Positions 27,891-37,807 of a DNA stretch of 64,000 bases are shown here, in pieces. The notes beneath the pieces were generated by a model. That model was given only the letters and a program-made list of their open reading frames with translations, was not told the origin of the DNA and made no database searches. The DNA comes from Paraburkholderia sp. BL21I4N1 (lineage in GTDB: Bacteria > Pseudomonadota > Gammaproteobacteria > Burkholderiales > Burkholderiaceae). The stretch spans positions 620,001-684,000 of the forward strand of contig NZ_PVEN01000001.1 in the NCBI RefSeq assembly GCF_002973525.1, written 5' to 3'. The position numbers and the translations under genes are program-made. Every line of letters starts with the position of its first letter. The first letter of the stretch is position 1.

Positions 27891-29284
27891 ATGAAAAAGC
27901 ACAATGGGGACACGCATATTCCTGGAACGCGTCGGGCGATATTGGCGGCGGCGGTGAGTCTGTATGCGGCGATGGCGGGTGCGCAAACAACCTCGCCGGC
28001 GCCGGGCACGCCGTCGGGGACCGCGTCGAAGCTGGTGGTTGCGCAGACGTTGCCGATCGACTGTCCGTCGTTCGATACGCTGGGTTGCAAACGGGAGAGC
28101 AGTGGTTTACTGGCGATCGGCGGGGTTGGCGTTGCAGCCGCGGCGGGTTTGGGATCGACATCGGCTTCGGGGACGCAGAGCGGTAGCGGTAACGGTAACG
28201 GAGCCGCGTCGGGAGGTGGGGGCGAAAGCGGGGCGAATGGTAGTGGTGGGTTGGGGAACGGTGGGGTTGCAGGGCTTGGGTCTGGGGCGGCGGTGGGTGG
28301 TAACGGGAGTGGTAGCGGTAGTGGGAATAGTGGAGGAAGTGGTAGTGGCGGGAAGGGCGGGACTGGAAGCGGCGGTACGGGTAGCGGTGGAACAGGAAGT
28401 GGTGGGACAGGAAGTGGTGGGGCAGGAAGTGGTGGGACAGGAAGTGGTGGGACAGGAAGCGGTGGGACAGGAAGTGGTGGGACAGGAAGTGGCGGGACAG
28501 GAAGCGGTGGGACAGGAAGCGGTGGGACAGGAAGTGGCGGGACAGGAAGTGGTGGGACAGGAAGCGGTGGGACAGGAAGTGGTGGGACAGGAAGTGGTGG
28601 GACAGGAAGCGGTGGGACAGGAAGTGGTGGGACAGGAAGTGGCGGAACAGGAAGTGGCGGAACAGGAAGCGGCGGAACAGGAAGTGGAAGCGGCTCGGGT
28701 GGCGGTCATCATGGTGACGGCGGCCACGGTGACGGCGGTCATGGCGATGGCGGCACGGTGACGGCGGTCATGGTGACGGCGGCCACGGCGATGGCGGCCA
28801 CGGTGACGGCGGTCATGGCGATGGCGGCCACGGTGACGGCGGCCACGGCGATGGCGGCCACGGCGACGGCGGCCACGGCGATGGCGGCCACGGCGACGGT
28901 GGCCACGGAAACGGCGGCCACGGTGATGGCGGTCATGGCGACGGTGGCCACGGTGATGGCGGTCATGGCGATGGCGGTCACGGCAACGGCGGCCACGGCG
29001 ATGGTGGCCACGGTGATGGCGGTCATGGCAACGGAGGCCACGGCGACAGCGGCCACGGCGATGGTGGCCACGGCGATGGTGGCCACGGTGACGGCGGTCA
29101 CGGCGACAGCGGCCACGGTGACGGCGGCCATGGCGACGGCGGTCATGGCAACGGAGGCCACGGCGACAGCGGCCACGGCGATGGTGGCCATGGCGACAGC
29201 GGCCACGGCAACAACGGTCATGGTGATGGCGGCCACGGCAACTCTGGCTCCGGCAGCTCCGGCGGCCACGGCCGAGGCCACTAA
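27891..29284 (+). CDS. Exported Gly-rich/His-rich pentapeptide-repeat protein, phase broken by one base
   Basis: Signal peptide ([20 protein letters not shown]), a short Cys-containing segment (CPSFDTLGC), a Gly/Ser/Asn-rich stretch, 21 repeats of GSGG(T/A), then His-Gly-Asp-Gly-Gly repeats. In the given sequence one base is missing after 28754 (GGC-CAC became GGCAC). Restoring it gives 36 exact 15-base units, ends in GHGRGH and stops at TAA 29282-29284, total 464 aa. As written, the frame instead turns into Ala/Met/Thr/Val repeats and runs to 29597, across a terminator and into pdeM, which cannot be the native form. His/Asp repeats suggest metal binding or a surface coat; function unknown. 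Either strain mutation, slippage or an assembly error. Confidence 0.75.
28365..28679 (+). repeat. 21 tandem 15-base units encoding GSGG(T/A)
   Basis: Exactly 315 bases of the unit GGAAGTGGTGGGACA with mostly third-position changes (AGT/AGC, GGT/GGC, GGG/GGA). One unit ends in Ala. The near identity of units points to recent expansion by slippage or recombination. Confidence 0.95.
28710..29248 (+). repeat. 36 tandem 15-base units encoding HGDGG, one base short
   Basis: Units such as CACGGCGATGGCGGC and variants with Asn or Ser ([10 protein letters not shown]). Total length is 539 bases, which is 36 x 15 minus 1; the missing base lies at 28754/28755 and shifts the frame. Confidence 0.92.
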
Positions 29285-29365
29285 CTCAACTGCACGCCTT
29301 CAACGCGCGACGGCCGGTAAACCTACCCGGCCGTCCACGCCAAAACTAACCCCTTCCGCGAAGGC

Positions 29366-29402
29366 AAAAAAAGAGCGGACAACTCATCGTCCGCTCTTCT
29401 TC
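29366..29402. terminator. Bidirectional intrinsic terminator between the repeat gene and pdeM
   Basis: GAGCGGAC (29373-29380) and GTCCGCTC (29389-29396) form a stem flanked by a run of seven A on the left and TTCTT on the right. Read on the minus strand it gives a clear T-run after the stem, ending the pdeM transcript; on the plus strand it ends the repeat-protein transcript. It falls inside the frame-shifted extension of the repeat gene. Confidence 0.85.
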
Positions 29403-29419
29403 CACGACCCCCACACTCT

Positions 29420-30082
29420 TCAGCTTCTCACAGCAATCACCCTTCTCTCCACCACCAGAAAAACCTTCTCCCCCACCACCGGCTCATGCCCCCGCGCCCC
29501 ACCGGTAAAACTCCCAAACGCCGGCAGCACCCCACCCCCCGCACCAAACCGAAAACACGGCACGCGTACCGAATCAACCCGCGTCGTCACTCGATAAACC
29601 GGATGCACATGCCCAGCGAGCACATACGCGCCTTCAACAGTCTGCGGAAAATGGCACGCCACCCAAGGTCCGATCCGCCACGGCTCCTGCACACATTGAA
29701 CATCCATCGAATCCGGCAGTGCACCGGCATGCCGATCGTGATTTCCTTCAACCAGCACCACCCGCAGCCCAGCATGTCGCGCGCGCCAGCCATGCAACGC
29801 GTCCAGCGTCTCAGCGGAATGCGCCTCGCGCGCATGCAGCAGATCGCCGAGAAACACGAGCATCACCGGCTCAAACTCGCGAATCAAAAGATCGAGCCGC
29901 AGCAGATTGTCCGCAGTTGCGCCAACCGGCACAGGGATGCCGCGCGCACGAAACACCGCGTCCTTGCCGAAATGCGCATCCGCGACGAACAAGCACCGCA
30001 GCAAGGGATCGAAAACCGCGCGCAAGCTCGACAGCACAAGTGCCTGTCCGGCAATCTCCACCGTCAACGACCCAGTCTTCAT
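29420..30082 (-). CDS. pdeM: Ligase-associated metallophosphoesterase PdeM
   Basis: Calcineurin-like phosphoesterase or endonuclease of the ligase-associated DNA damage response group. Seen: [10 protein letters not shown] (first metal motif), [23 protein letters not shown] and [11 protein letters not shown]. 220 aa. The ATG overlaps the stop of the helicase gene upstream by four bases, the partnership that defines PdeM. Enzyme substrate in vivo is not established. The usual further partners (ATP-dependent ligase and metallo-beta-lactamase exonuclease) are not in this window. Confidence 0.87.
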   Translation of the reverse strand: MKTGSLTVEIAGQALVLSSLRAVFDPLLRCLFVADAHFGKDAVFRARGIPVPVGATADNLLRLDLLIREFEPVMLVFLGDLLHAREAHSAETLDALHGWRARHAGLRVVLVEGNHDRHAGALPDSMDVQCVQEPWRIGPWVACHFPQTVEGAYVLAGHVHPVYRVTTRVDSVRVPCFRFGAGGGVLPAFGSFTGGARGHEPVVGEKVFLVVERRVIAVRS

Positions 30083-32805
30083 ACACGAGCAGCCTTCTCG
30101 AGTTCCGCCAACATCCGCTCGACGCGATCCGCGAGCTTCTCCGTACTGACCTTCTCACGCAAGCGACCGACAATCAATGGAAACGCAAACGGCGTCGGCT
30201 TTTTCGGCCGCATCACGATAACGCGGCTGGCATTCATCCGTTCGAGCGCGACGCGAATGCGCTGGGCGTCGAGTTCCTGCAACAGTACTTCGGCATCGGC
30301 CTGATTGAGCAGAAGATTGCCGCTATCGTGATTGCGAAAGATCTCGTAAAACAGACCGCTCGACGCCTGCAATTGCCGCGCGCTTTTCTGCTGCCCGGGG
30401 TGCCCCTGAAAAACCAGCCCCGACACGCGTGCAATCTCACGAAAACGCCGCATCGAGAGTTCCGACGAATTCAGACTCGCGAGAATGTCATGTTCGAGCG
30501 CATCGGAAGAAAGCAATCCGCTGTCGAGTTGCGCCGCCCAATCGAATGGTTGCGCGGACAACAGCTCGAAACCGTAGTCGTTCATTGAAATCGAAAACGT
30601 CCCGGGCTGCTCGCGCGCGACTCGCCAAGCCAACAATGCACCGAGACCGATATGTGCCGTGCGCCCCGCAAACGGATAGCAAAAGAAATGGTGTCCCTCG
30701 CGCGATTTCAGCAACTCCACCACCAGCACGCCCGGCTCGGGCAACGCCGACCACTTCTGCTGCAATTCGAGCAGTGGTCGCACGGCGCGCATCTCCGGTT
30801 CATCGTAGACACCGGCGGCGGCGCGCGCCAGCATGGTCAACGTCGCATCGGCGAGTTCGGACGACAACGGCATGCGGCTGCCGGCCCATTGCGGCATCGC
30901 ACCGCGTGACGAGGTCGCGCGACGCACCCAGGCAGTCATGTCCTGCACGCGAATCAATTCGAGCGCGCGTCCGCCGAAGGTAAAGATATCGCCTGGTTTT
31001 AACCGCGAAATGAACGACTCTTCAATCGCGCCGATTCTTCCGCCCGACAGATAGGTCACATGCAACGTACCGTTCGCGACGATCGTCCCGATGTTGTTGC
31101 GATGCCGGCGCACCAGATCGTCGCGCGGCACCCGGTACACGCCTTCGCTGTCGCGCATCACGCGATGGTAGTCGGGATAGGCGCGCAACGCGGTGCTGCC
31201 GCCTTCCACGAAACCGAGCGCCCAGTCGAACTCGGCCTGCGTCAAATGCCGGTAGGCATAGGTTCCGCGAATCTCGCCAATCAGTTCGCTTGCGTCGAAA
31301 CCGCCACCGATCGCCACGGTCACCAGATGCTGCACGAGAACATCGAAAGGTTTCTCGGGCGTTTCGCGGCCTTCTATCTGACGCTTCGCGACCGCCTCGC
31401 GGGCGGCGGCGGCTTCGACCAGTTCGAGCGCATGCGTCGGCACGATCGTCACGCGCGACGGCCGGCCGGGCGCATGCCCCGAGCGCCCCGCGCGTTGCAT
31501 CAGGCGCGCGACGCCTTTGGGCGAGCCGATCTGAAACACGCGTTCCACCGGCAAAAAATCGACGCCGAGATCGAGGCTCGATGTACACACAACCACCTTC
31601 AGCAAGCCGCTCTTCAGGCCGCGCTCGACCCATTCGCGCACTTCCTGATCGAGCGAGCCGTGATGCAATGCAATCAGGCCGGCCCATTCGGGCCGCGCTT
31701 CGAGCAGCGCCTGATACCAGACTTCGCATTGCGAGCGGGTGTTGGTGAAAACGAGCGACGTCTGCGCGTCGCCAATGGCGTCGGCGACCGCGCCAACCTG
31801 GCGCATGCCGACATGGCCGCCCCACGGAAACCGCTCGATGGTGTCGGGAATGATCGTATCGACGATCAGCGCCTTCGGCAGTGCGCCGTGCACGTCGACG
31901 CGCGGCGTCCTGACGGGCGCGAGCAGCACTTCGGCGGCGAACGGCAGGTTGCCGAGCGTGGCCGACAGCCCCCACACCTGCAATTCCGGCCGCCAATGCG
32001 CGAGACGCGCGAGGGCGAGTTGCGTCTGCGTGCCGCGTTTGTTGCCGAGTAGCTCATGCCATTCATCGACAACCACCAGACGCACCTGCGCGAGCACGCC
32101 GCGCGCGTCGGGCCGCGTAAGCATCAGCGATAGGCTTTCGGGCGTGGTGACCAGTGCAGACGGCATGCGCCGGTTCTGCCGCGCGCGCTCGGCCGACGAC
32201 GTGTCGCCGGTTCGCAGCCCGACGCTCCATGGCACGGCCAGCTCGAGCGCCGAGCTTTGCAAGGCACGCGCGGTGTCGGCGGCGAGTGCGCGCATCGGCG
32301 TGATCCAGAGCACGGTGAGCGGATGCGGCTGCGCGGCCGGCGGGTTGCGCCTGGCGGAGGGTCTGGCAGCAGAGCCTGTCGCGGACTCAATCGCACCCGA
32401 AGTTTTGCCCGAAGTAGCACGCGAACCCGCACTTGAACGAGTACCCGCGTCCGCGAAAGTTGCCAGCGCACCGAACCACACCGCCGAGGTTTTACCGGCA
32501 CCCGTAGTCGCGTGCAGTAATCCACTCGCGCCGCAGCCAATCTCGCGCCAGACCTCACGTTGAAACTCGAACGGTTGCCAGCGACGCGCCTCGAACCACG
32601 CATCGAGCCTATCGGCGAACGGGCGGCAGGCGGCCGCCTCGTCGAGTGCAAAGGGAATCGGTTCGAAAGCCGGTTCGCGCGCGTCGAGCCGAGCCTGCTG
32701 CTCGCGGCTGCGCGGAATCCGCCGGGACCTGGGTGCGCGGCGCTTTTCGGGCAGCACGTCGGGTCCGGAAGTCTCGGGCTCGTCGGGATCAACCGGTTCG
32801 ATCAT
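30079..32805 (-). CDS. Ligase-associated DEXH-box helicase (Lhr-type)
   Basis: Large ATP-dependent DNA helicase, Lhr family. Seen: Walker [15 protein letters not shown] (about residue 100), a Ser/Ala/Arg-rich insert of about 45 residues after it, [24 protein letters not shown] box [24 protein letters not shown], and motif [20 protein letters not shown]-terminal Lhr-core wing domain follows. 908 aa, longer than the ~820 I expect, because of the N-terminal and insert sequences. The first 40 residues are acidic then Arg-rich. Followed by pdeM with a 4-base overlap, pointing to a repair complex. The insert is absent from relatives I know, so it is strain- or genus-specific. Confidence 0.9.
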   Translation of the reverse strand: MIEPVDPDEPETSGPDVLPEKRRAPRSRRIPRSREQQARLDAREPAFEPIPFALDEAAACRPFADRLDAWFEARRWQPFEFQREVWREIGCGASGLLHATTGAGKTSAVWFGALATFADAGTRSSAGSRATSGKTSGAIESATGSAARPSARRNPPAAQPHPLTVLWITPMRALAADTARALQSSALELAVPWSVGLRTGDTSSAERARQNRRMPSALVTTPESLSLMLTRPDARGVLAQVRLVVVDEWHELLGNKRGTQTQLALARLAHWRPELQVWGLSATLGNLPFAAEVLLAPVRTPRVDVHGALPKALIVDTIIPDTIERFPWGGHVGMRQVGAVADAIGDAQTSLVFTNTRSQCEVWYQALLEARPEWAGLIALHHGSLDQEVREWVERGLKSGLLKVVVCTSSLDLGVDFLPVERVFQIGSPKGVARLMQRAGRSGHAPGRPSRVTIVPTHALELVEAAAAREAVAKRQIEGRETPEKPFDVLVQHLVTVAIGGGFDASELIGEIRGTYAYRHLTQAEFDWALGFVEGGSTALRAYPDYHRVMRDSEGVYRVPRDDLVRRHRNNIGTIVANGTLHVTYLSGGRIGAIEESFISRLKPGDIFTFGGRALELIRVQDMTAWVRRATSSRGAMPQWAGSRMPLSSELADATLTMLARAAAGVYDEPEMRAVRPLLELQQKWSALPEPGVLVVELLKSREGHHFFCYPFAGRTAHIGLGALLAWRVAREQPGTFSISMNDYGFELLSAQPFDWAAQLDSGLLSSDALEHDILASLNSSELSMRRFREIARVSGLVFQGHPGQQKSARQLQASSGLFYEIFRNHDSGNLLLNQADAEVLLQELDAQRIRVALERMNASRVIVMRPKKPTPFAFPLIVGRLREKVSTEKLADRVERMLAELEKAARV

Positions 32806-33025
32806 CGAAAGCGCTCTTTAGCATGGGATTCGTGGCGTGACGAATGCCTCGCGGTGCATGTTCTCTGTGGACATACGGAACGCGCCGCAAGTTCATCATG
32901 ACACGCTCGCACTGACGCCGGCCGTATAGCCGTGTTTAAATGCCGGGGCTTCGCGCGCTCGATGTCGAAGACGGCAAGCGGGCGAGCAACCTGAAACCTA
33001 CCGTCCATTCAAAACGGAGTTCGCG

Positions 33026-33883
33026 TTGAACCGTAATCAGGTATCCCTACCGCAAAAGTCGCTGCGGATCGCCGCTGCGCAAGCGCAACCGGTATCCGGC
33101 GACGTCGCCGCCAATATCGCCAGAACGGTCGAACTGACCGGTCTCGCCGCCGACCGTGGCGCGAAACTGGTGGTTTTTCCCGAGAAATTCCTCAGTGGCT
33201 ACGAACCGGACCTGATTGCCGGCGACCCCGCGAAATACGCTTTCGAAGCCCATGACGCTCGCCTCGACCCGATCCGCGAAGTGTGCCGCCGGCGCGAGAT
33301 TGCCGTGATCGTGGGTGCGGCGACGCGCAACGCGGGTGCCCTGAATATTTCATCGCTGATTTTCAACCGGCGCGGTGTGCAGATCGAGCCGTATCACAAG
33401 CAGTACCTGTATAGCAGCGAAGCGAGCATCTATCAGCCCGGCACACAAGGCTGCATGCTGGAACTCGACGGATGGCGGCTCGCACTCGGTGTGTGCTACG
33501 ACTCGGGTTTTCCGGAGCACGCGAGACTCGCGGCGGTCAACGGGGCGCACGTCTATCTGGTGAGCGCGCTCTTCAGCGTGAAGAGCGGCTACCACCAGTC
33601 GCGTATCTGGTTCCCGGCGCGCGCTTTCGACAATACGATGTACGTGCTGTTATCGAATCACGTCGGCACGACCGGTGGTTGGTCGACGTGTGGCGCGAGC
33701 GCAATCTGGAGCCCATACGGTGACGTTGTGGCGGAGGCGGGCCGCGATCGCGACGAGGTGATTACCGCGCTACTCGACCCGGCGGTGCTGGCCGACGTCC
33801 GCGAACGCGAAACCGTGCTGGCGGACTTCAACGCGCGCGACGAAGCGCCGGACGGCAGTTATACGGTGCACGCCATCGACTGA
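33026..33883 (+). CDS. Carbon-nitrogen hydrolase (nitrilase superfamily)
   Basis: Hydrolyses an amide or nitrile through a Glu-Lys-Cys triad: Glu53 in VFPEKFLSGYE, Lys125 in PYHKQYLYS and Cys157 in ALGVCYDSGFPEH. 285 aa, typical of omega-amidase / N-carbamoyl amidohydrolase branches; substrate unknown. The start is a TTG at 33026, supported by AACGGAG seven bases before it; no ATG fits. Convergent with the MFS permease gene after 17 bases. No operon partners. Confidence 0.87.
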   Translation: MNRNQVSLPQKSLRIAAAQAQPVSGDVAANIARTVELTGLAADRGAKLVVFPEKFLSGYEPDLIAGDPAKYAFEAHDARLDPIREVCRRREIAVIVGAATRNAGALNISSLIFNRRGVQIEPYHKQYLYSSEASIYQPGTQGCMLELDGWRLALGVCYDSGFPEHARLAAVNGAHVYLVSALFSVKSGYHQSRIWFPARAFDNTMYVLLSNHVGTTGGWSTCGASAIWSPYGDVVAEAGRDRDEVITALLDPAVLADVRERETVLADFNARDEAPDGSYTVHAID

Positions 33884-33900
33884 CGCGCACCATCCTCAAG

Positions 33901-35241
33901 CTATGACTTCGAGACGGCTGCCCGCACCGCGCCAAGCGCTTTCGATTGCGGCGCCGGCACGGCCCATAACAACGCAATCATGCCGGCAATCAGCAGGACG
34001 GCGACCACCGCAAAACCGGCATAAACGCTGCCGGTTTGCGTCTTCAGCATACCGATCAGCGAAGGACTCACGGCACCGCCAATTGCACCGATCGCGGTAA
34101 TCGTCGCGATTCCCGCTGCCGCAGCGCCGCCATCGAGATAGGCGGTGGGTATCGTCCAGAAGATGCTGAGCGTCGCGTAAATGCAGATCGATGCGATCAC
34201 CAGCAACGCAACCGTGAATGGCACGCTATGCGCGGCGAGCGGCAGCAACAGAAAACTGCCGGCCACCGCGAAGCCGCAACCCGCCACGTGCCAGCGTCGC
34301 TCCGCACGACGATCCGAACTATGGCCGATCGCGACAATACCAATCGCCGTACACACCGAAATGCCTCCACTCAACCAGCCGATATGGCCGAGTTGCTGCA
34401 CGCCGACGTGTCGTAGCAGAGTCGGAATCCAGAAGCCGATCGCATTGAGTCCCATGAACACGCAGAAATAAATCGCCGATAACAGATAGATGCGTGGATT
34501 GCGCAGGACATCCGCGAGCCGTGCCGGCGGCACGTGATGCACGCCACGTTGTTTGCGGTCCTCGTCCAAAGCGGCGCTCACGTGGGCCTTTTCGGCGTCG
34601 GTCAGCCAGTCGGCGTTCGCGGGACGATCATCCAGATAGAGCAAAGCCATGATGCCGAGCGCGATAGCCGGCACGCCCTCGATCAGGAACAGCCACTGCC
34701 AGCCGCGCAAGCCGAGCGTGTCGTGGAAATGCACCATGATCCAGCCCGACAGCGGGCCGCCGATAATTCCCGCGAGCGGCACCGCCATGATGAACAGACT
34801 CGTGATACGTCCGCGTTGCCGGTCGGGAAACCAGTAGGTGAGGTACAGAATGATGCCGGGAAAGAAGCCGGCTTCGGCGGCGCCCAGCAGAAAGCGCAGC
34901 AGGTACAGCATATTCGCGCTCTTCACGAACATCAGCAGTACCGTCAGGCTGCCCCATAACACCATGATGCGCAGCAGCGTCTTGCGGACGCCGACCTTTT
35001 CCAGCAACAGATTGCTCGGCAATTCGAACACCAGATAGCCGACGAAGAACATGCCCGCCGCGAGTCCGAAGACGGCGTCGTCGAGTTTGAGATCTTGCAG
35101 GAACTGCAGCTTCGCAAAGCCGATGTTGACGCGGTCGATAAAATTCACCACGTAACACATGAACAGAAACGGCACGATGCGCCGCGCGATCTTGCGATAG
35201 ATCGCGTCTTCGGGCCCGAGGTCTGACGAACGCTGCATCAT
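33901..35241 (-). CDS. MFS transporter, anion:cation symporter (ACS) family
   Basis: Inner-membrane proton symporter for an organic anion (phthalate, hexuronate, tartrate or similar). Seen: YRKIARRIVPFLFMCYVVNF, DRVNIGFAKLQF, the ACS signatures VFELPSNLLLEKVG and GAAEAGFFPGIILYLTYWFP, and 12 hydrophobic helices. 446 aa. The start at 35241 follows AGGAGACAGC; a second ATG lies directly after. It is 106 bases downstream of a sulfatase gene on the same strand, so uptake of a sulfated or phosphonate ester, or export of the product, is plausible. Confidence 0.88.
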   Translation of the reverse strand: MMQRSSDLGPEDAIYRKIARRIVPFLFMCYVVNFIDRVNIGFAKLQFLQDLKLDDAVFGLAAGMFFVGYLVFELPSNLLLEKVGVRKTLLRIMVLWGSLTVLLMFVKSANMLYLLRFLLGAAEAGFFPGIILYLTYWFPDRQRGRITSLFIMAVPLAGIIGGPLSGWIMVHFHDTLGLRGWQWLFLIEGVPAIALGIMALLYLDDRPANADWLTDAEKAHVSAALDEDRKQRGVHHVPPARLADVLRNPRIYLLSAIYFCVFMGLNAIGFWIPTLLRHVGVQQLGHIGWLSGGISVCTAIGIVAIGHSSDRRAERRWHVAGCGFAVAGSFLLLPLAAHSVPFTVALLVIASICIYATLSIFWTIPTAYLDGGAAAAGIATITAIGAIGGAVSPSLIGMLKTQTGSVYAGFAVVAVLLIAGMIALLWAVPAPQSKALGAVRAAVSKS

Positions 35242-35347
35242 GCTGTCTCCTGGCGTGCCGGCCGGCTCGGTCGGCACGCCTGTGTGTCATCTTTATCTTA
35301 TTGGCGGACTGGATATGTGGTTATTGCCGCCGATGTCGTATTGCCCT

Positions 35348-36919
35348 TTACCATTCGCCGAAGAACACGCCCCAGTCTTTGTGCGTGTTGGTCTTGCTTT
35401 CCACGGTCGGGTTGTCGATCGTGACGCGTTGTTTCAGCGAACCGTACCAGTCCGCGAGCTTTGCGTGCATCCGCTCTCGAATCGCCGCATGACTGGCGTC
35501 GGCGCCAAGGTCGGCGTATTCATGCGGATCGTTCGCCAGATCGAACAGTTGCGGCCGGTAGCCCTGCCAGTGAATGTACTTCCAGCGCGAGTCGCGCACC
35601 ATCCAGCCGCGGCATTCGGCGGGTTGACGGCCGAGCGCGAGCCGCGCGCCGCGGAAACTGTAGTCGAGTTCGGCGACCACGTAATCGCGCCAGCCCTGCG
35701 CGCCGTCCGCTTCGCTGCGCGTGAGGGGTAATACCGAGCGCCCTTCGATACGCTCTTCATAAGCCGGCAGACCGAGCGCATCGAGTACAGTCGGCACCAC
35801 GTCGATACAGGACATAAAACGCGTTTCGACGCTGCCACGCGTTGCGTCGGCCTGGGTCGACGGATCGTAGACAATCATCGGCACGCGCTGCACGGTGTCG
35901 TAGAACAGTTCTTTTTCGCCAAGCCAATGGTCGCCGAGAAAATCGCCATGATCGGCAGTGAACACGATCAGCGAGTCTTCCCAGCGGCCGAGGCGTTCGA
36001 GTGTTTCCCACAACTGGCCGAGATGGTCGTCGATCTGCTGGATCAAACCCTGGTAGACCGGTCGCACCGTGTTCGAGACTTCTTCGCGCGCGAAATTGAC
36101 GCACTCTTCCTGGGTGCGATAGGCGGCCACGACCGGATGTGCGTTGTCGAGTTCGGCGGCCTGGCGTTCGAGCGGCAGACATTGGTCGAGCGAGTACAGG
36201 TTGTGATACGGGCGCGGCGCGACATAAGGCCAATGCGGTTTTACGTACGACAAATGCAAGGCCCACGGCTCGTCGCCTTGTTGTTCGATATAGCGGATCG
36301 CCTGATGGGTCATGTACGCGGTTTCGGAATGCGGTTCGGCCACGCGCGCGGGCCAGCGAACATTGCGCATTTTCCAGCCGGAGTGGACCGCGCCGCTTTC
36401 GTCTTCCACGCTGATTGCGAAATCGCTCCACGGTCTGTCGCTCACGTAGCCGTGCTCGCGCAGAAAGGCCGGATAGCCGCTTTCCTTGCCGGGTTCGTGG
36501 TGACCGTCATACCGGTCGAGTTCGTCGAACGAGCCTGTTGATAGACGGCGGCCGAGCGGACTTTGCCGGGCGATATCGAGTCTTTCCATGCCGTGGGCGT
36601 CGGCCATTACGTGGGTTTTGCCGGCTAGCGCGAGCGAGCGGCCATTGAGCCGCAAGTACTCGCCGAGCGTCATTTCGCCGATCGAAAGGGGCACACGGTT
36701 CCAGTTCGCGCCGTGACTGCTCATCGTGCGGCCGGTGTAATACGACATGCGCGACGGGCCGCAAACGCCGGAACTGACAAACGCGTTGTCGAAGCGCACG
36801 CCGCGTGAAGCGAGTGCGTCGATATGCCGGGTTCGCAGGTAAGGATGTCCGTAGCAGCCGAGGTGATCGCGGCGCAGCTGGTCGCACATGATAAAGAGAA
36901 CGTTGCGGGTGTCCGCCAT
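35348..36919 (-). CDS. Cytosolic sulfatase / phosphonate monoester hydrolase-like enzyme
   Basis: Alkaline-phosphatase-superfamily ester hydrolase. Seen: NVLFIMCDQLRRDHLGCYGH (metal site), the formylglycine motif Cys53-G-P-S-R in SSGVCGPSRMSYYTGR, HLSYVKPHWPYVAP, and FTADHGDFLGDHWLGEKELF (metal His/Asp). The C-terminal half resembles Rhizobium/Burkholderia phosphonate monoester hydrolase PehA (for example YQGLIQQIDDHLGQLWETL). 523 aa, no signal peptide, so it acts in the cytoplasm and its Cys must be matured there. Substrate not assignable: sulfate ester, choline sulfate or phosphonate/phosphodiester. Divergent from a MarR regulator and upstream of an MFS permease. Confidence 0.87.
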   Translation of the reverse strand: MADTRNVLFIMCDQLRRDHLGCYGHPYLRTRHIDALASRGVRFDNAFVSSGVCGPSRMSYYTGRTMSSHGANWNRVPLSIGEMTLGEYLRLNGRSLALAGKTHVMADAHGMERLDIARQSPLGRRLSTGSFDELDRYDGHHEPGKESGYPAFLREHGYVSDRPWSDFAISVEDESGAVHSGWKMRNVRWPARVAEPHSETAYMTHQAIRYIEQQGDEPWALHLSYVKPHWPYVAPRPYHNLYSLDQCLPLERQAAELDNAHPVVAAYRTQEECVNFAREEVSNTVRPVYQGLIQQIDDHLGQLWETLERLGRWEDSLIVFTADHGDFLGDHWLGEKELFYDTVQRVPMIVYDPSTQADATRGSVETRFMSCIDVVPTVLDALGLPAYEERIEGRSVLPLTRSEADGAQGWRDYVVAELDYSFRGARLALGRQPAECRGWMVRDSRWKYIHWQGYRPQLFDLANDPHEYADLGADASHAAIRERMHAKLADWYGSLKQRVTIDNPTVESKTNTHKDWGVFFGEW

Positions 36920-37118
36920 CTGTAAGCACCGTCTGCGGCCTCGCGGCCTAATAGAGTAGAGAGAAGAAGCGGTAACGAACCGGAAAGATGTTCGATGCTA
37001 GAAACGAATGCCACGATTGACCTAATCAAATATATGTGCGAGTGCACAATAGGCCGGGGCCGTTGCGGGAAAAGGGCGTCATAATGGCCGGCGAGCCAAC
37101 AATTTCCCTACATTCACC

Positions 37119-37655
37119 GTGTCCGATCCTTCATTGCCGCCTGTGCTGAAGCATCCCGAGCACATCGACGAATTCCTGCTGTACCGGTTGCATAACCTCG
37201 CGCGAGTGGCGGTTCAGGGCGCCGGTCTGATGTTTCGGCGAGAACTTGGCATTACCCGGCGTGACTGGCGCATTCTCGCGTTCGTCGGTAAATACCCGAA
37301 TGCGAGTTTGACTCAGCTCGCCGATCAGGCGGCGCTCGATATGGTGGTGGCAAGCCGCTGCGTCGCGAACATGGTCAATAAAGGCCTGATTGCGAAAACA
37401 CGCTTGCCGGAGAACAAAAGACTGACCGTACTCGCGCTGACCGAAGCCGGTCTTCAGGTTTACGAGCACGCACGAAAGAGCGGGCAACGCTACAACACCG
37501 AGTTCGCCGCCTGCCTGAGCGATGAAGAAGCCGTTCTTCTCGACGGCCTACTCAAGCGGATGGAGCAACAGGCGGTGTTATTGAATCAGCGTGAAATGGC
37601 GAAAAGCGGTCCGGTGCTGGGCAACCACGAGAACGAAGACACCGAGGCCGAATAG
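37119..37655 (+). CDS. MarR-family transcription regulator
   Basis: Dimeric winged-helix regulator. Seen: DWRILAFVGKYPNASLTQLA, VASRCVANMVNKGLIAKTR and the wing ENKRLTVLALTEAG. 178 aa with a longer, acidic C-terminal tail. Starts with GTG at 37119; no ATG is available in the region. Divergent from the sulfatase gene with a 199-base shared upstream region, so it probably controls the sulfatase-MFS pair and itself. The ligand is unknown. Confidence 0.87.
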   Translation: MSDPSLPPVLKHPEHIDEFLLYRLHNLARVAVQGAGLMFRRELGITRRDWRILAFVGKYPNASLTQLADQAALDMVVASRCVANMVNKGLIAKTRLPENKRLTVLALTEAGLQVYEHARKSGQRYNTEFAACLSDEEAVLLDGLLKRMEQQAVLLNQREMAKSGPVLGNHENEDTEAE

Positions 37656-37807
37656 ATCCTCGCGGGTGAAAGCGCTGCCAGAACAGCGGCCTTATTGGCC
37701 TTTTCACCGAGCCGATTAACGACGCGGCGATGCGTGGACTACCCGGCCCGGGGTACACGCCAGGCGATCCGTTACAATGAGGCGCACCCTTCATCTGGAG
37801 ACTTGCT

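Noticed and set aside
28107..28742. Minus-strand frame of Cys/Pro/Thr/Ser repeats opposite the Gly-rich array.
   Set aside because: Only the complement of the GSGG(T/A) repeats; no start signal and no family.
29285..29597. C-terminal extension of the Gly/His-repeat gene in the shifted frame.
   Set aside because: It runs through a bidirectional terminator and opposite pdeM, and restoring one base places the stop at 29284.
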